A stretch of 64,000 nt of DNA from Mesostigma viride (Eukaryota; Streptophyta; Mesostigmatophyceae; Mesostigmatales; Mesostigmataceae), in the NCBI GenBank assembly GCA_009746045.1, contig RPFO01000310.1, positions 135,001-199,000 on the forward strand, written 5' to 3'. The first letter of the stretch is position 1, and every line of letters begins with the position of its first letter. A program made the position numbers and the translations under genes. Below, piece after piece: positions 30,555-41,500 of this stretch. The notes below the pieces were generated by a model. It was given only the letters and a program-made list of their open reading frames with translations, ran no database searches and was not told the DNA's origin.

Positions 30555-32690
30555 TTGCGATACATAGCTTCGATGATGCGGGGCAATGTCTTCTTGGATG
30601 TGGCCTTCGGTGTCCGGCCTTGGCGCAGATCTCGGCTGTTCTGCAATGCCCCCGGGTCTTCTCCTATCTTTCCATGCACCCCAGAGGGTCGCGATCGCCT
30701 CCGTGATATCTTTCACTGGCTTCCGGCCGTGGGGGATGTTGAGGTAGACGATGACAAACCGTGTGACCTTATCCGGGCCGTGGAATTTATGAAGCTGGCT
30801 GACCAGTCTGCTGAAGAGACTCCGGCCATCGGCTCCTCGGCGGGCGACGTGCCTCCAGACGCTCCGTATACTCCGGTGTACCCGCCGTCAGTCACCGCCT
30901 CCGCCTCCTCCGCCTCTGGGGGTCAATCGGCACCGTCTCTGGTCCCCTCGTCACCAGCTTCGAATTCTTCGTATCGGCGTCCTACCCCTCCAAGAGTTTT
31001 GGACCCAGCGACGGCCAACCTAGCTGATACAGTTACTGCCATGCAGTCGCAGTTGCAGGCGCTTGTTTCGGCCTTTGGCACTTTCATGGCGGCTCAAACA
31101 CCTTCGGGCTGTCCCTTCGGGCGTTGTCGCTGAGGCCCCTGTCGCTGTTGCTCCTCCTCCTGCGGCTACCCCTGTGGCTGTTCCCGCTGTTGCGGCCCCT
31201 GTCGCTGTTGTTCCTCCTCCTGCGGCTACCCCTGTGGCTGTACCCGCTGTTGCCGGGAATTCGGCGCCCCAGAGCGCCCAAACCGTGGCCATGGTTTCGC
31301 CCGCTGCCGCTGCGCCCGCACCTGGGCCTTCTCAGGCCCTTGGTCCGTCTTCTCGGGGCTTCTTCGGTGACCCCAGCGGCCTTCCTACGCTGTGGGATCG
31401 GGGTGGCCCGCCTCAGCGTGTACCAGTTGATCCGGACGGGAGCCTTGACGGTATTAACCAGTCTTACGCGGGTGAGCCGCGTCCCACGGGTCCTTTGTTC
31501 AACATGTGGCCGTCGGGCATGCCTCCGTCCGAGGCCTCCCTGCCAGCGGGACCGTCACGGCCTACCGGCGGTCCGGCTCCAGCCGCGCCGGTGCCCGTTC
31601 CTGCTCCTGCTCCGGCGGCTCGCGACTCCAGTGTGAGTACCCGCTCGCTGGCGTCGGTGGTCGCTACGACCTGGCTCACTGAGGCGGACCTGCGACATCA
31701 GCGCGCGTCCGACTCCATTCAGGAGTTGGCCCGTGGCCGGCAACCGGGACCGCGCCCCCTCGGTGGTCCACCAGACGCCCGAGTCTAGGGATATGGCTGT
31801 TGCGGGGTAACTAGGTATGTCAGCGGTGGCGTGCCGCCAGTGCGACCTCCCTCGGGCGGCTCCGGAGATTTCGCTCACGCCGATGTCTTACGGCTTCTCC
31901 CAGGCGTGTCGTGCGCCTCGGGATTGGAACCTACCCATTGACACTGATCGGCCTCCATTTGACAGGGTTATTCTGGCTGATCCCATTTTCCAGGGTGAGA
32001 TCCTGGTTGGTCGTGTGCAGTATCGCTGGGCGCCCGGCGCCACAACGAGTTGTGCTTCACGTACTGTGGGTATGCGTGGGCCTATCCCCCTCCTCTGGGT
32101 ATTATGGCCTCGGATGCTATTTTCGTGGAGTGCCCTGCTGGGCCTGGTGAGTCCTACGCTGTGCACCTTCAGCCCGCCCTCGAGTGGGTCGCCCGCCGTC
32201 CGGCTCCCTTGCCTGGTCAGGGTCTGGACGCCCGCGGACACCCACCTCCGAGGGCTAGCGAGTACCTGGAGACCTTTGGGTCACGCCAGTGCACACGTCG
32301 GTGGCGGGCTCGGGAGATCCGGCATATTCGTCTGTGGCCTGCCAACGTGGAGCCGCTGCTGGACCTGTTCTTCCCCATGGGCATGCGCAACCGGTTTTGG
32401 TACCACCGCCCTTTTTCTTCGGGCACTCTGCATGCTGGCTGCTGAGCCCTTCCTTCGGCTTTTTGCCTGCGGTTTCCTGGACTGGGCTAGGGGCCAGGTG
32501 GTCCTCACCCAGCACCGGTACTACTGGGCCTTAATTCCTGGGTCTCTTTCCTGACGGCATTTGGGCCGATGTTTTCCTCACTGTAGACAGGCATGACAAT
32601 GCTGATGATGTGGCTCACTACCACGCGTACCTGGATGTTCTTATGGCCACGCGCGGCACCTTCCAGACTGATGGCAACTAGATAGTGGGC
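30555..32690 (+). pseudogene. Broken gene for an unknown protein of roughly 650-700 residues
   Basis: Consecutive plus-strand segments look coding and are separated by frameshifts or stops: 30555-31133 (IFHWLPAVGDVEVDDDKPCD, Ser/Pro-rich, then a helix TANLADTVTAMQSQLQALVS), 31063-31788 (Ala/Val/Pro-rich repeats, then SSVSTRSLASVVATTWLTEA), 31817-32035 (RDWNLPIDTDRPPFDRVILA) and 32042-32445 (CFTYCGYAWAYPPPLGIMAS, RLWPANVEPLLDLFFPMGMR). A last piece (HYHAYLDVLMATRGTFQTDG) ends about 32682. The layout, with a disordered N-terminal half and a globular C-terminal half rich in W, P and R, recalls gag-like proteins, but no known domain is recognised. It lies just left of element D and may be the host into which D inserted. 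Confidence 0.45.
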
Positions 32691-33040
32691 CCTAGGCCCG
32701 ACCTGAGGGTGTTGTCCCTCCGGTATATAGAGTCGCCCTCAGAGCTTGGCTAGTTGGTTGGTCGTTCCTGGTCCTTATAGTGTTAACGTTGTTTCCTCTG
32801 TGTGTCCTGCCTAGTGCCGTCCCTCCCGGCAAGGCCTCCGTGCCAGGCAGTTAGGGGAACCTCACACCACGCTTGGTGCTGGTAAGCCCAGCTACACCAT
32901 TCGGGGTGGACCCGAGGTTAACATGTTTTTGCTTTGGGCGTTGGATGGTCCTTCGACTGTGGTGGGCTCAGTTAGTCTAAGTCTCCCGCCTGTAGCCTAA
33001 GGGGACACGTGTCAGCACCGCCAGCACCCAATTGGGTACT
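32691..33040. other. Flank of element D
   Basis: No coding. CCAGCACC at 33019-33026 lies just left of D. Its inverted match, GGTGCTGG, lies just beyond the D target site in the copy at 62915-63613, read on that copy's own strand. This supports the view that the two sites were once adjacent. Confidence 0.4.
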
Positions 33041-33045
33041 GGGAC

Positions 33046-33743
33046 AGTTAACGCCAAGGGCATTGGCGTGTTCCTGATTTGGCATATCTCTGCGATTCCA
33101 GCGGCACCGGAACGAGTTCATTCCGACAAGTATCAAGAAAGTTATGGTGTTCCGACTTCCCGGTCGCGCGCGAGCGCGAGCCGGCTGTTCTTCTAAGTCG
33201 TGCGTGAATATGTGCCGACGGCATATGGGGTCGACAGTAATTCCTGGGCTGACAGGAATTAGGTGCTGAACCTACGACGGTATTGGATTAATACGTCGTA
33301 CGCAGGAAATAGGAGCCTTAACCTGTGGTCTGTTGGTACCGCAGGCTTAGTCCTAGACTATTGGGTGCAGACGCAATAATCACTGTGGACTGTACTCTGT
33401 GGTCACTGTGCCTGTATGGCAGACCTACTGTATAGGATCTGGACGCTGTACAGGTTGTTAATACTGTACCGGGGGTGTTAATACTGAGCAGGCCCTACGA
33501 GGCTGCTCAGGCCTAGCAAAGCACAGTGCACAAGTATATAAAGAATAGGCCAGTGCCAATTGGTCATCTCTAATTGCGAGACCGCCTCACGTGTGTTGCC
33601 TTGACTTGGCAAACTCGTGTCTAAGCCTCAAGTGTCTGAGCGCTGTAACATTATCCAATTTTAACAAAGCTCCGTTCCAACCATATTCACACATTGCTGC
33701 ATTGCAACCATATCCTTATACATTGCGTTTAAAAACGTTAACT
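33046..33743 (+). repeat. 5' LTR of element D (698 bp)
   Basis: Starts AGTTAAC and ends GTTAACT, a 7-bp terminal inversion, and is nearly identical to the reverse complement of 62915-63613 (699 bp). The left flank is GGGAC. A TATA box lies at 33535-33543. Ends are not the usual TG..CA. Confidence 0.9.
33535..33543 (+). promoter_or_regulatory. TATA box in D LTR
   Basis: TATATAAAG preceded by a GC-richer region about 200 bp before the LTR end. The same box occurs on the minus strand in the second LTR at 63116-63124. Confidence 0.6.
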
Positions 33744-33943
33744 CAAATTACAAGCAGTCTCGACGGAACGACCAGGAGGGTTGTTGCTGTGTGCTGCGTG
33801 CAGCGTTAACGACGTGGTGAAACTCGTCGGGTGTCGAATGGTGCAGGAAGAACCACGGCAGCAGAATTTCCGGTTTCCTCGGCAGTCTTCTGGTGGTTCT
33901 ATATCCCCTGAATTGCGTCGTGTGGTTTGACATTTATCCTTAT
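33744..33943 (+). other. Leader of D before the A1 insertion
   Basis: 200 bp between the D LTR and the A1 5' LTR. No canonical TGG-starting primer-binding site is visible directly after the LTR (CAAATTACAAG). The last 5 bp, CTTAT (33939-33943), are the A1 target duplication. Confidence 0.6.
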
Positions 33944-34595
33944 AGTTAGCATATTGGGGCACCAATGTGCTAGATGGATGCAGGTTGAGGAGACCTTTCC
34001 AACGCCGTGTCAACCGCCTAGAACAGACAAGGGACGAGAAAGTTATCAAGTCCCGAATTAGTACTGCCGACCGGTGGGCGAGGGCGGTGCACTCTCAGGG
34101 CATAGTGGACAGGACACGTGGCAGGCCGTGCCTGCACAGGCTTAGCCTGGACTCTCACGTGACTGGGACACAGTGTACTGAGGGCTCAACGGTACTGTGG
34201 CTAGTAGAAGCCAGTAACCAGCCAGCAGGTCTGCAAGGATGTAAGTCCTTGCAGGACTGTGGCAGGTCCTGTGCTGTCCTAGACACAGGATAGCCAGAGA
34301 TTCCTGTATGCTGCCTGCAACGAGGATGCAAGGCAGCGATACGAGGCTCTGGCAATGTAGCCCAGCGTTGCTCATGACCGAGGAACAAGGATGGAACGAG
34401 GTTGCATATAGCTCGAGGCTCAACGAGGCAACGAGCGTCTTCACACACGAACCTTGGTCGTCACGACGAGTGGCGAGCCTATCGAGGGTCGTAGGCCTGG
34501 TGTGAGGATAAAGGTTGCTAGCCAGCAGCCTAGGGTCATTCCAGCCGGCAAGGACCAGGAGCTCACAAGCTCTGCTGACGAGTTGCTGCGCAAAT
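33944..34595 (+). repeat. 5' LTR of A1 (652 bp)
   Basis: Starts AGTTAGCATATTGGGG and ends GCGCAAAT. It is followed by CGTACTATTG, which matches the CGTATTATTG after the A2 LTR; this conserved post-LTR segment is a candidate primer-binding site although it lacks TGG. Confidence 0.92.
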
Positions 34596-34618
34596 CGTAC
34601 TATTGCTTCCACGCTTTC

Positions 34619-37094
34619 ATGTCTGGTTCATCGTCAAGCAGCCACGGTGCTGGTGAGGCGAACGAGCAGAGAGACGCGCAAGCGTTTTTCCCCTACCGTA
34701 ACCAAGCAAACGCTCCAACATTCGTGCAAGCGGCCTACGTAGCGAGGCACTTGGCAGAAGAGGGGTGGGTGGCGGTGAGTGGGGGAGGCAACAGGCCAGC
34801 GGCGGCGGACCCGATTATCCAACGGGCTCGCGTCGTGATTTCTCCAGGTGAGACGGGGCGAGTGGCGGTGGAAGAGTTGGTGCGGCTACGTGACGCGCTA
34901 GCTGAAACTGCTAATCGTGTGGAGGTCGCTTATCAGGGCGCCCATATCACACTTGCCGGTCTCGACCTAGCCAGGGAGGCGCTTAGCCAGATTGTGGCAA
35001 CAGCGCTCGGCAGCACCCGGCTGTTTAACCCATACTCCGTCAAGTGTATCCATTTGGATACACTTGCACCCCCCGCCACGTGGCAAAATATTGCGCGAGC
35101 GCCGCGCCATCGGGTACGGATGTAAGTGGTCAGGCAACTCGGGACAGACCCAATGTGAACGTAAATGCATAGGTTGGTGGGATAATTGCGCCATAGCCAC
35201 CTAAATACCACGTTGCCAGGCTGTGCATCACGTGACTTTTGCTAACATTTTTGACCGTTGCGCGCGCGCATAGCGAGATATGGCTGTCAACGTGCCATTT
35301 GGTGGAAATTTTGGGTTCCGCAGCTTTAAATGGGTCAGATGATGACCCCTGAACGATGATGCATTATGTTGATTCGTAAAGAATGATCAGATTCACGGAA
35401 CTGTGAAAATACGCAGTGGTTATTATCTCTGTCTTGGTCGCCACCATCAGACGAGACGTCCCGTTTGGTATCGTCTGTTTCTTTTTGGTTTCTTGGTAGC
35501 TTCTTTCCGCCTGGGCCTTACATTGTTTTACGGAAGTCCGCTGCGCACCATCTGCTGGGAACGTCGACGCGTTAGACGTCATCTTTGCATAGATAAATCA
35601 ACATGGTTATCATGACGGATGCATGGATAGAGCGGCTATGGCTGCCTGTGCCACTAGCATCAGTATCCGGGACGTATGAGCATGTCGGCCAGCGGAACCC
35701 GGCTAGGTCGTGATCGAGGCAGGTACGGCGATTCGTTTTCGTGTTGGTTGCATGGAAACTCGTACGTTCATACATGTCTGATGGTGGATATATTAGTGGT
35801 AATTGCAACTGCCTTCCATGCCTGCTCAAGGAGGGGTATTAGCCATTATGTTGCACAGTTTGTGGCATTTCTTGGGGGATACCGTTCAGTGAGTGTCAGG
35901 TGGCTTCATATTTGTATTCCAGCATATTTGGCAGTCTATTGTGGTCAATTATATTGCATCATTGTATGGCATGGCATAGTTGGCTGTTTGTGCGCGCGCA
36001 AGCCACACACGTAAACGCGGGCATGGTATGGGTCAAATGGGCTATCCGGGTAGTTTGACCAAAGGAAAGCACCATTGGACTATCCAACTAAATTGTCCAA
36101 TGTTGGGTTTGAGGTTTCTGACCCTCCCCTCAGTAGAAGGGGGGGGGGTATAGTTTTTCTTGGCACAAAATGATCGTCTTTTGGCTCACTTTGACTGAAG
36201 GTATCATCCAAAGTACTCATCAGACTCATGATATTATTGCATATTATGAAAGCCCTTGAAGTGTAGATACTCCTAGCATCTTGGTTTGGGGTATTCGGAG
36301 TTGTGGTCTATGAGTTATGATTTTTGGCAATTTTAGGGGTCTGAAAGTGCCAAAAATGGCCTGACGGAGTATGGGTTAACCACTGGGTGGCGACAGCGGT
36401 GCTAGGAGAGGGGGTACCAGACGCCGACATCATCCGGAACGCGCGTGCTCGGCAGACGGTAAATCCTTGGAGCACGGCAGAGGTGTTTGCCCAAACAATT
36501 GAGAATCTTGTTGCTGTCCTTTTGCAAGAGTCGAGAGGGTACGCAGACAGGTTTTATATTACCACGCAGCCTTTCGGGGTATACTCAAGGCTTGATACAC
36601 CGAGGCCGGAAACCACCACTGCGTGGGGTCCGGAGGTGGAGATTGTCGCAGGGGTCGAGAAGACGCCTGAAGACGTCCACTTTGAGTGGACTGACAAGCC
36701 AGAGGGCTCCGTCAAGCGCTCAGCCCAGCAGATAAACGAGGGCGACGGCACTACCGAGACCTACGAGGCAAGGCAGAGAGCTGATCTGCATATACCTCGT
36801 GAGGCGACTCACGAGTACGACCGTTACGGCCGAGGCGAGCAGAACGAGCTTGTCGGCGGCGGTAAGCGGTGGTGCGCAATCTTGCTTGGCATCGCAACCC
36901 AGGCGAGACACAACATCCAGTCGAACGCAAGGAAGACGGGCGACCTGTGACCTGCGTGCTGGGAGAGTTTAACCCAGACCTCCAGATTGTCGCAGAGGCA
37001 GCAGCAGCCACACGGTTGCTGAGGGTGTTGAGCAGCGTCCAGACCGTGAGGAGGGGCAGGCGAGTGCAAGCCAGGAGGCGGCCTCGTCTGGAGT
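34619..37094 (+). pseudogene. ORF1 of A1 (extra ORF upstream of gag), interrupted
   Basis: Homologue of the intact A2 ORF1 (46250-47437). The ATG at 34619 (MSGSSSSSHGAGEA) follows the LTR by 23 bp. Shared blocks: FVQAAYVARHLAEEGWVAV, DLAREALSQIVATALGSTRL, then after the insertion VLGEGVPDADIIRNARARQ, LQESRGYADRFYITTQPFG and EGDGTTETYEARQRADLHIP. A 1347-bp TTAA element splits the LFN-HW codons at 35025-36379. A one-base frameshift near 36865 moves the reading to VRNLAWHRNPGETQHPVERK, and another changes the acidic C-terminal tail. Function unknown; no enzymatic motif. It has the size and position of an accessory or structural protein translated from the genomic RNA. Confidence 0.7.
35029..36375. 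mobile_element. piggyBac-like non-autonomous element (1347 bp) in ORF1
   Basis: Inserted at TTAA, with TTAA on both sides (35025-35028 and 36376-36379). Its 14-bp terminal inverted repeats CCCATACTCCGTCA start with the CCC typical of piggyBac. Excision would restore the ORF1 frame exactly (GTTTAACCACTGG), as seen in A2. No transposase ORF is present. Confidence 0.88.
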
Positions 37095-37157
37095 AAGTGC
37101 GTGAGCCTGAGTGGGTTCCAGCGGCCATATCTGCGTGTGTTTTCTGTGTATTCTATA

Positions 37158-38505
37158 ATGCTTCGTAACACGCGCGGGGCGGCAGCGGGAGCGGGGCGGG
37201 AGCGGGGGATGGCGGGGGTGAGGCAAGGGCAGACACGGGAGCCCCGCCAACGTCGTGCCAGAGGGACAGGCAATCCCAACGGCAGAGGGCGTCAATGGCA
37301 GGAGGGCGTCCAACCGGAAGAGGAAAGAGGTGGCACAAGGGGAGGAGCGTGCAGGGTGGCCAACCGACGGCGTGGTGCTGACGGGGGAGGGCCAGAATGA
37401 TGCTGAACGGCAAGCACCTGGTAAGAGACCATGTGTGCCTCCGTCTGGTGTTCCTGCAGCTCATGTTCCTGCGCCATTAGCACCAGTAGGAGCTGCTGTC
37501 ATTGGCAGTGACCCTCGTGCTTTGCCTGGGACTAGACCTCATATGAGTGCTGTGGCTGTGATGAATGGCCAGAAGCCTCTCAAGCCTCCTGTGGGACAGG
37601 AAGAGCTAGACAAGTGGTTGGAGGATATGGAGCTAGTTTCATGCTCTGTAGATCCCACTGTCAACCTTGTGCAGGTATTCCACACATCCACGACTAATAG
37701 GGATTCAAGTGAGAGGGTGAGGGACAAGGCTAGGCAGGCTGTCAAGGACAAGCTGACTTGGTCTCAGTTCCTAGAGGGCCTACGTCAGGAGTTTTCTGAT
37801 AAGGTACTCAACCTCACTAATCACTATAAGCTCAGCTATGATACCTTTGAGATCAAGGGCACAATAGCTGAGGAGCTGCAGCGGCTCACACGCATCAGGG
37901 AGAAGGGGGCCAAGCATGGCTTCAATCTGACTGATAGAGCAGTGGCAGATTACTTCCTGGATCGCATGGGGCTGAGTGTGGATGGGAGAAATGCAGCTAG
38001 GATGTTTGCTGATCAGACAGATGGGACGTGGCCAGCCTTGCAAAAGGTTATTTTCAATATCCGTCCATCTGACAATGCTGCTTGCAAGGCAATCCAGGTG
38101 ACTGGTGCCCCTTCAGCCTCCGCTCATCAGGTCCATGGTGACGCCCCTGGGCAGGGTGCTCAGGGAGAAACCAGACCTAGTAGGCGTCAGAGGGCTAACA
38201 GGCGCAGGCAGAATGGTAACCAGGGTGGCAAGGGCCAGCAGCAGGGATCCAAAGGCAAGGGTCAGCAGCAGGCTGGTGGTCACCAGGGTGGTCAGCAGAA
38301 CAAGGGTGGCCAAGGGCAAGGCAAGAGCCAGGGCCAGGGCACCCAGGCCAGTCAGAGCAGCCAGAACCAGGGTGGCCTGAAGAAGGCTGCTGCTGGGAAG
38401 GATGACAAGTGCTTTGGATGTGGCAGGACGGGTCATTGGCGACGTGACTGCCCAGACCAGGCCAAGTCTGCTGGAGCAGGCTCTGGCCAGGTGGGTAAGC
38501 CATGA
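37158..38505 (+). CDS. Gag of A1 with CCHC zinc knuckle
   Basis: The ATG at 37158 (MLRNTRG) aligns with the A2 gag start (MPRGKPG); a frameshift before about 37330 moves into the long frame ending at 38505. The capsid-like helical core contains ELDKWLEDMELVSCSVDPTV, DKLTWSQFLEGLRQEFSDKV and DRAVADYFLDRMGLSVDGRN. A Gln/Gly/Lys-rich tail follows, and then one knuckle, CFGCGRTGHWRRDC (38410-38451), which binds RNA in packaging. The family norm is one or two such knuckles. The frame ends in a single TGA, and the same frame continues directly as pol. Confidence 0.85.
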
Positions 38506-38515
38506 CTTGAGATGT
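38503..38515 (+). promoter_or_regulatory. Candidate UGA readthrough site between gag and pol of A1
   Basis: TGA-CTT-GAG lies in frame between gag and pol. A2 has TGA-CTA-G at the same place. The following bases (CCCTGTAAATAGTCAATCAC) are identical in both. See the matching finding. Confidence 0.5.
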
Positions 38516-41500
38516 TGTCCCCTGTAAATAGTCAATCACCCCTAGTGGGACGAACAGTTGTACATAGTAATGGGGGTGTCCCTCTTGTGCAGCAGCAAGG
38601 GGTTGGGAATGATGAGGTGCTTCCACTCAATGATTGCAATAACGCTGCTGCAGCAGTGGAATTCCCTGTGCCTGTGGCAGGTGCAGGGTCTCCAGTTGTT
38701 GGGGTTGACTCTGGGAGTCAAGCCGCCAGACTGGAAGGACCTGCAGCTTCTGTGGGAACCGGGGCTGGCTCTGGGAGCCGAGCTACCTTGGAGGAGGTCC
38801 CTGGAGCAAGAGAACAGCAGGTGGGTCGTGCTATCCCAAGCACACAGTCTTTGTCACGTTCCTCTCTGTGCAGCCAGGCTGACAGGGGGTTGAGCTATGC
38901 TCAGGCTGGAAACACTCTACACCATATCTTTGGTCACTCTAAGCAGGCAGAGATGTTTGCTTGGAAGATTGGCAAGGAGCCTTTGCTAGAGGCCTGCAGT
39001 GCAGCTGCTCAGAATTGTGTCTGTCAGGAGAATGCTGTTCGCCTCCCACAGTCCCATGCCAGAGAACCTGCTAGAGAGCGGGGGGATATCCAGGTGGACA
39101 TCCAACACATCAGGGGCATGTATCTGTTGGTGGGGGTGGATAGGTTTAGCAGATATAGGTTGCTGACCATTCTTCCTGGAATGCAGGAGCATCAGCTGTT
39201 GATGGGTCTCCAGTCTTTGTTGCCAGGCTTTGGGGTGTACACCAAGGTGCAAGCTGACTTGCAGTTTGACTGCTTGATCAAGCTGGCTGACCAGCTTCCT
39301 TGTAAGTTGGTAGTGGTCCCTAGGGAATCCCATGGGCAGCAGGGAGCTGTAGAGAGATCTATACGTGAAGTAAAAACAGTGGTGCTAGCAGCTAGGAGTG
39401 TGCCTGTTGTGGCATCAGCTCTAGAGAAAGCAGCTTGGTGTAAGGGGATTGAGGAGCAGCTTAACCACAGGGTAACCTATTACTATGATGGTGTGGCAGT
39501 CTCTCCCCTGGCATTGCAGTTTGGTATGCTATCACAGGACGTGGTGGCAGCCTGCCTGAAGAAGGCAGACAGGGTGTTTTCCAGATTGAGGCGTAAGGAC
39601 AAGGGTTGGAAAATGCTGAGGCCCCAGGTGGGACTGAGGGTCAGGATGTGGAAGGAACCGTCATTACCAGGCAAGCGTGGCAAGTGGCAAGATGGGCAGG
39701 TAACCCATGTTGAGGAAGCTAACCATTCTTGTCTGGTGGCTTTGGAGAGTAATCCCAAGCACGTGTACAGGCTATCCTGGGCTCACGTCAAGGAGAGAAG
39801 GCCAACTGCAATCTGGCCTGAAGACGGCCCTGATCCTCCCTTGGAGGGAGATGAGCAGGATGAGAGCCAGGCAGCAGATGCTAACCCACCATGCTTGGAT
39901 TATGGTCTGTCCTGGATGGATGAGGGTGAGCAGGAGTCTGCTGAGACGTCTGTCACAAGGCCAGAGGTGGCCAGGGCTGCACCACAGTCCAGGGGGCTGC
40001 TTATGGCGGACATCATTCGAGCTCTGCAGAACAGCAAGCGTGATCCCAAGGTATCTAAGCTCACGGGATGGGGGTCATGTGGGGCACCAGCACTAGAAGT
40101 GGATACCAACTCACAGGTGTCCATTCTAAGGGTAGAGGATGCTGCAGGCTTGCAGTGGTCATCCCCTAGCTGCCTAGCTGTGTCTGATTTCTCTGGGAAT
40201 GTGTCCATGAAGATCTTGGGAGAAGTGAGTGTGCCTATCCTGGGGGTGCCCACCACGTTCAGTGTGGTTGAAGGGTATCAGGGGCCTGCCATTCTAGGTC
40301 AGAACTTCTTGTGCTTACCAGGGGTGAGGATATCCTCTGAGGAGCTAGCATTAGAAGGGCAGGGCCGCCTTCCCTTGCAGAGATATCGCTACTCCCAGGG
40401 TCTTAGTGTGGCTGTAAGGGCTGTGAGGGGTCTAGAGGCAGAGGGTCCTGATACAAAGGAGCCCATTGCTGGGGACCTGCTGATCCTCCCTACTACGTTT
40501 GACCCACGTGAGTTGGGTGTGCAGAGGTACCAGATCCCAGGAACGAGTCCTGTACCTTGGCGCAAGCTAGTGGAGATGATGCAAAGCCCCAAGATGGCTA
40601 AGGCATGGACTCTTGGCTTTGTTGCTTCTGGGCATGAGTGGATAGTTGCCAACTGTGCAGAGCCTGTGGATGTCCTCCCTGAGGATCACCAGCTGCTCAG
40701 ATTGATGTTTGTCCTCAAGCTCAAGGAGGTAGATGGCGTGCAGGTGCCACATGTTAGACCAGTTGTGACTGAGTACCATGGCACTGGACAGTTAGCAGAT
40801 GAGGAGCTTTACACACCAGGGATGCTGCATGATACATGGAGGATTTTGTTGTGCATTTATTTGTCTTTTCTGCAGAAGGGGATACCCTATAGCTCTGTGT
40901 TGGTAGATTTCAAGAGGGCTTTTCTTAAGGGTGATCAGCAGGAAGCACAGGATACTTGGCGCACAATACCCCCTTTCTTTGTTAAGGTGCCTGCAGTGTG
41001 GAGGGCAGAGCTGAAGACGAGGTATTTGAGGATTCTCAAAGGCGTGGAAGGCCTTAGATCGAGTCCCATCATCTGGAGGAAGAGCTTGGAGAAGTACCTC
41101 AGGTCTGTCTGTGGTCTCTCAGTCTCTCCAGTTGATCCTTGTCTGTTTCAGGGTAGCTATGAGGGGCTGCCAGCGTTTGCCTCCCTGCATGGTGATGATC
41201 TGCATCTCCTGGGCCATCCCACTTGGCAAGAGTTGACTCTGGCCAGGATCCAGAAACGGTTTGAACTGGGTAAGATCCAGTACATGGTTGAGAATGAGCC
41301 CATGGTGTTTTGTGGAATGCAGGCGACCTTGGTCCAAGCAGGGTACATGGTCCATCCAGCTGGAGGGTGGTAAGGATTATCCTCAGCAGATCATAGATGC
41401 CTTGCAGGAGCCCATCACCCAGGCCAGATGTGCAACAATACGAGGTATGTTGGCATGGCTGGCCAGCATTTGTGCTCCTGACCTGTTGGTACTGAGTCGG

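Noticed and set aside
33046-33743. 698-bp repeat read as a piggyBac-like TTAA element because of its GTTAAC ends
   Set aside because: The second copy is preceded by a polypurine tract like those of A1/A2, the flanking 5-bp GGGAC matches, and the inner TIR does not extend beyond GTTAACG; an LTR fits better.
37153-37464. Minus-strand frames opposite gag and pol of A1/A2
   Set aside because: Shadows of the plus-strand genes; they follow the codon bias of the real strand and lack motifs.
38700-38760. DSGS in the A1 pol N-terminus (VVGVDSGSQAARL) as a canonical copia protease
   Set aside because: Not conserved in A2 at the aligned place and without flap or ILG motif; most likely chance in a low-complexity linker.
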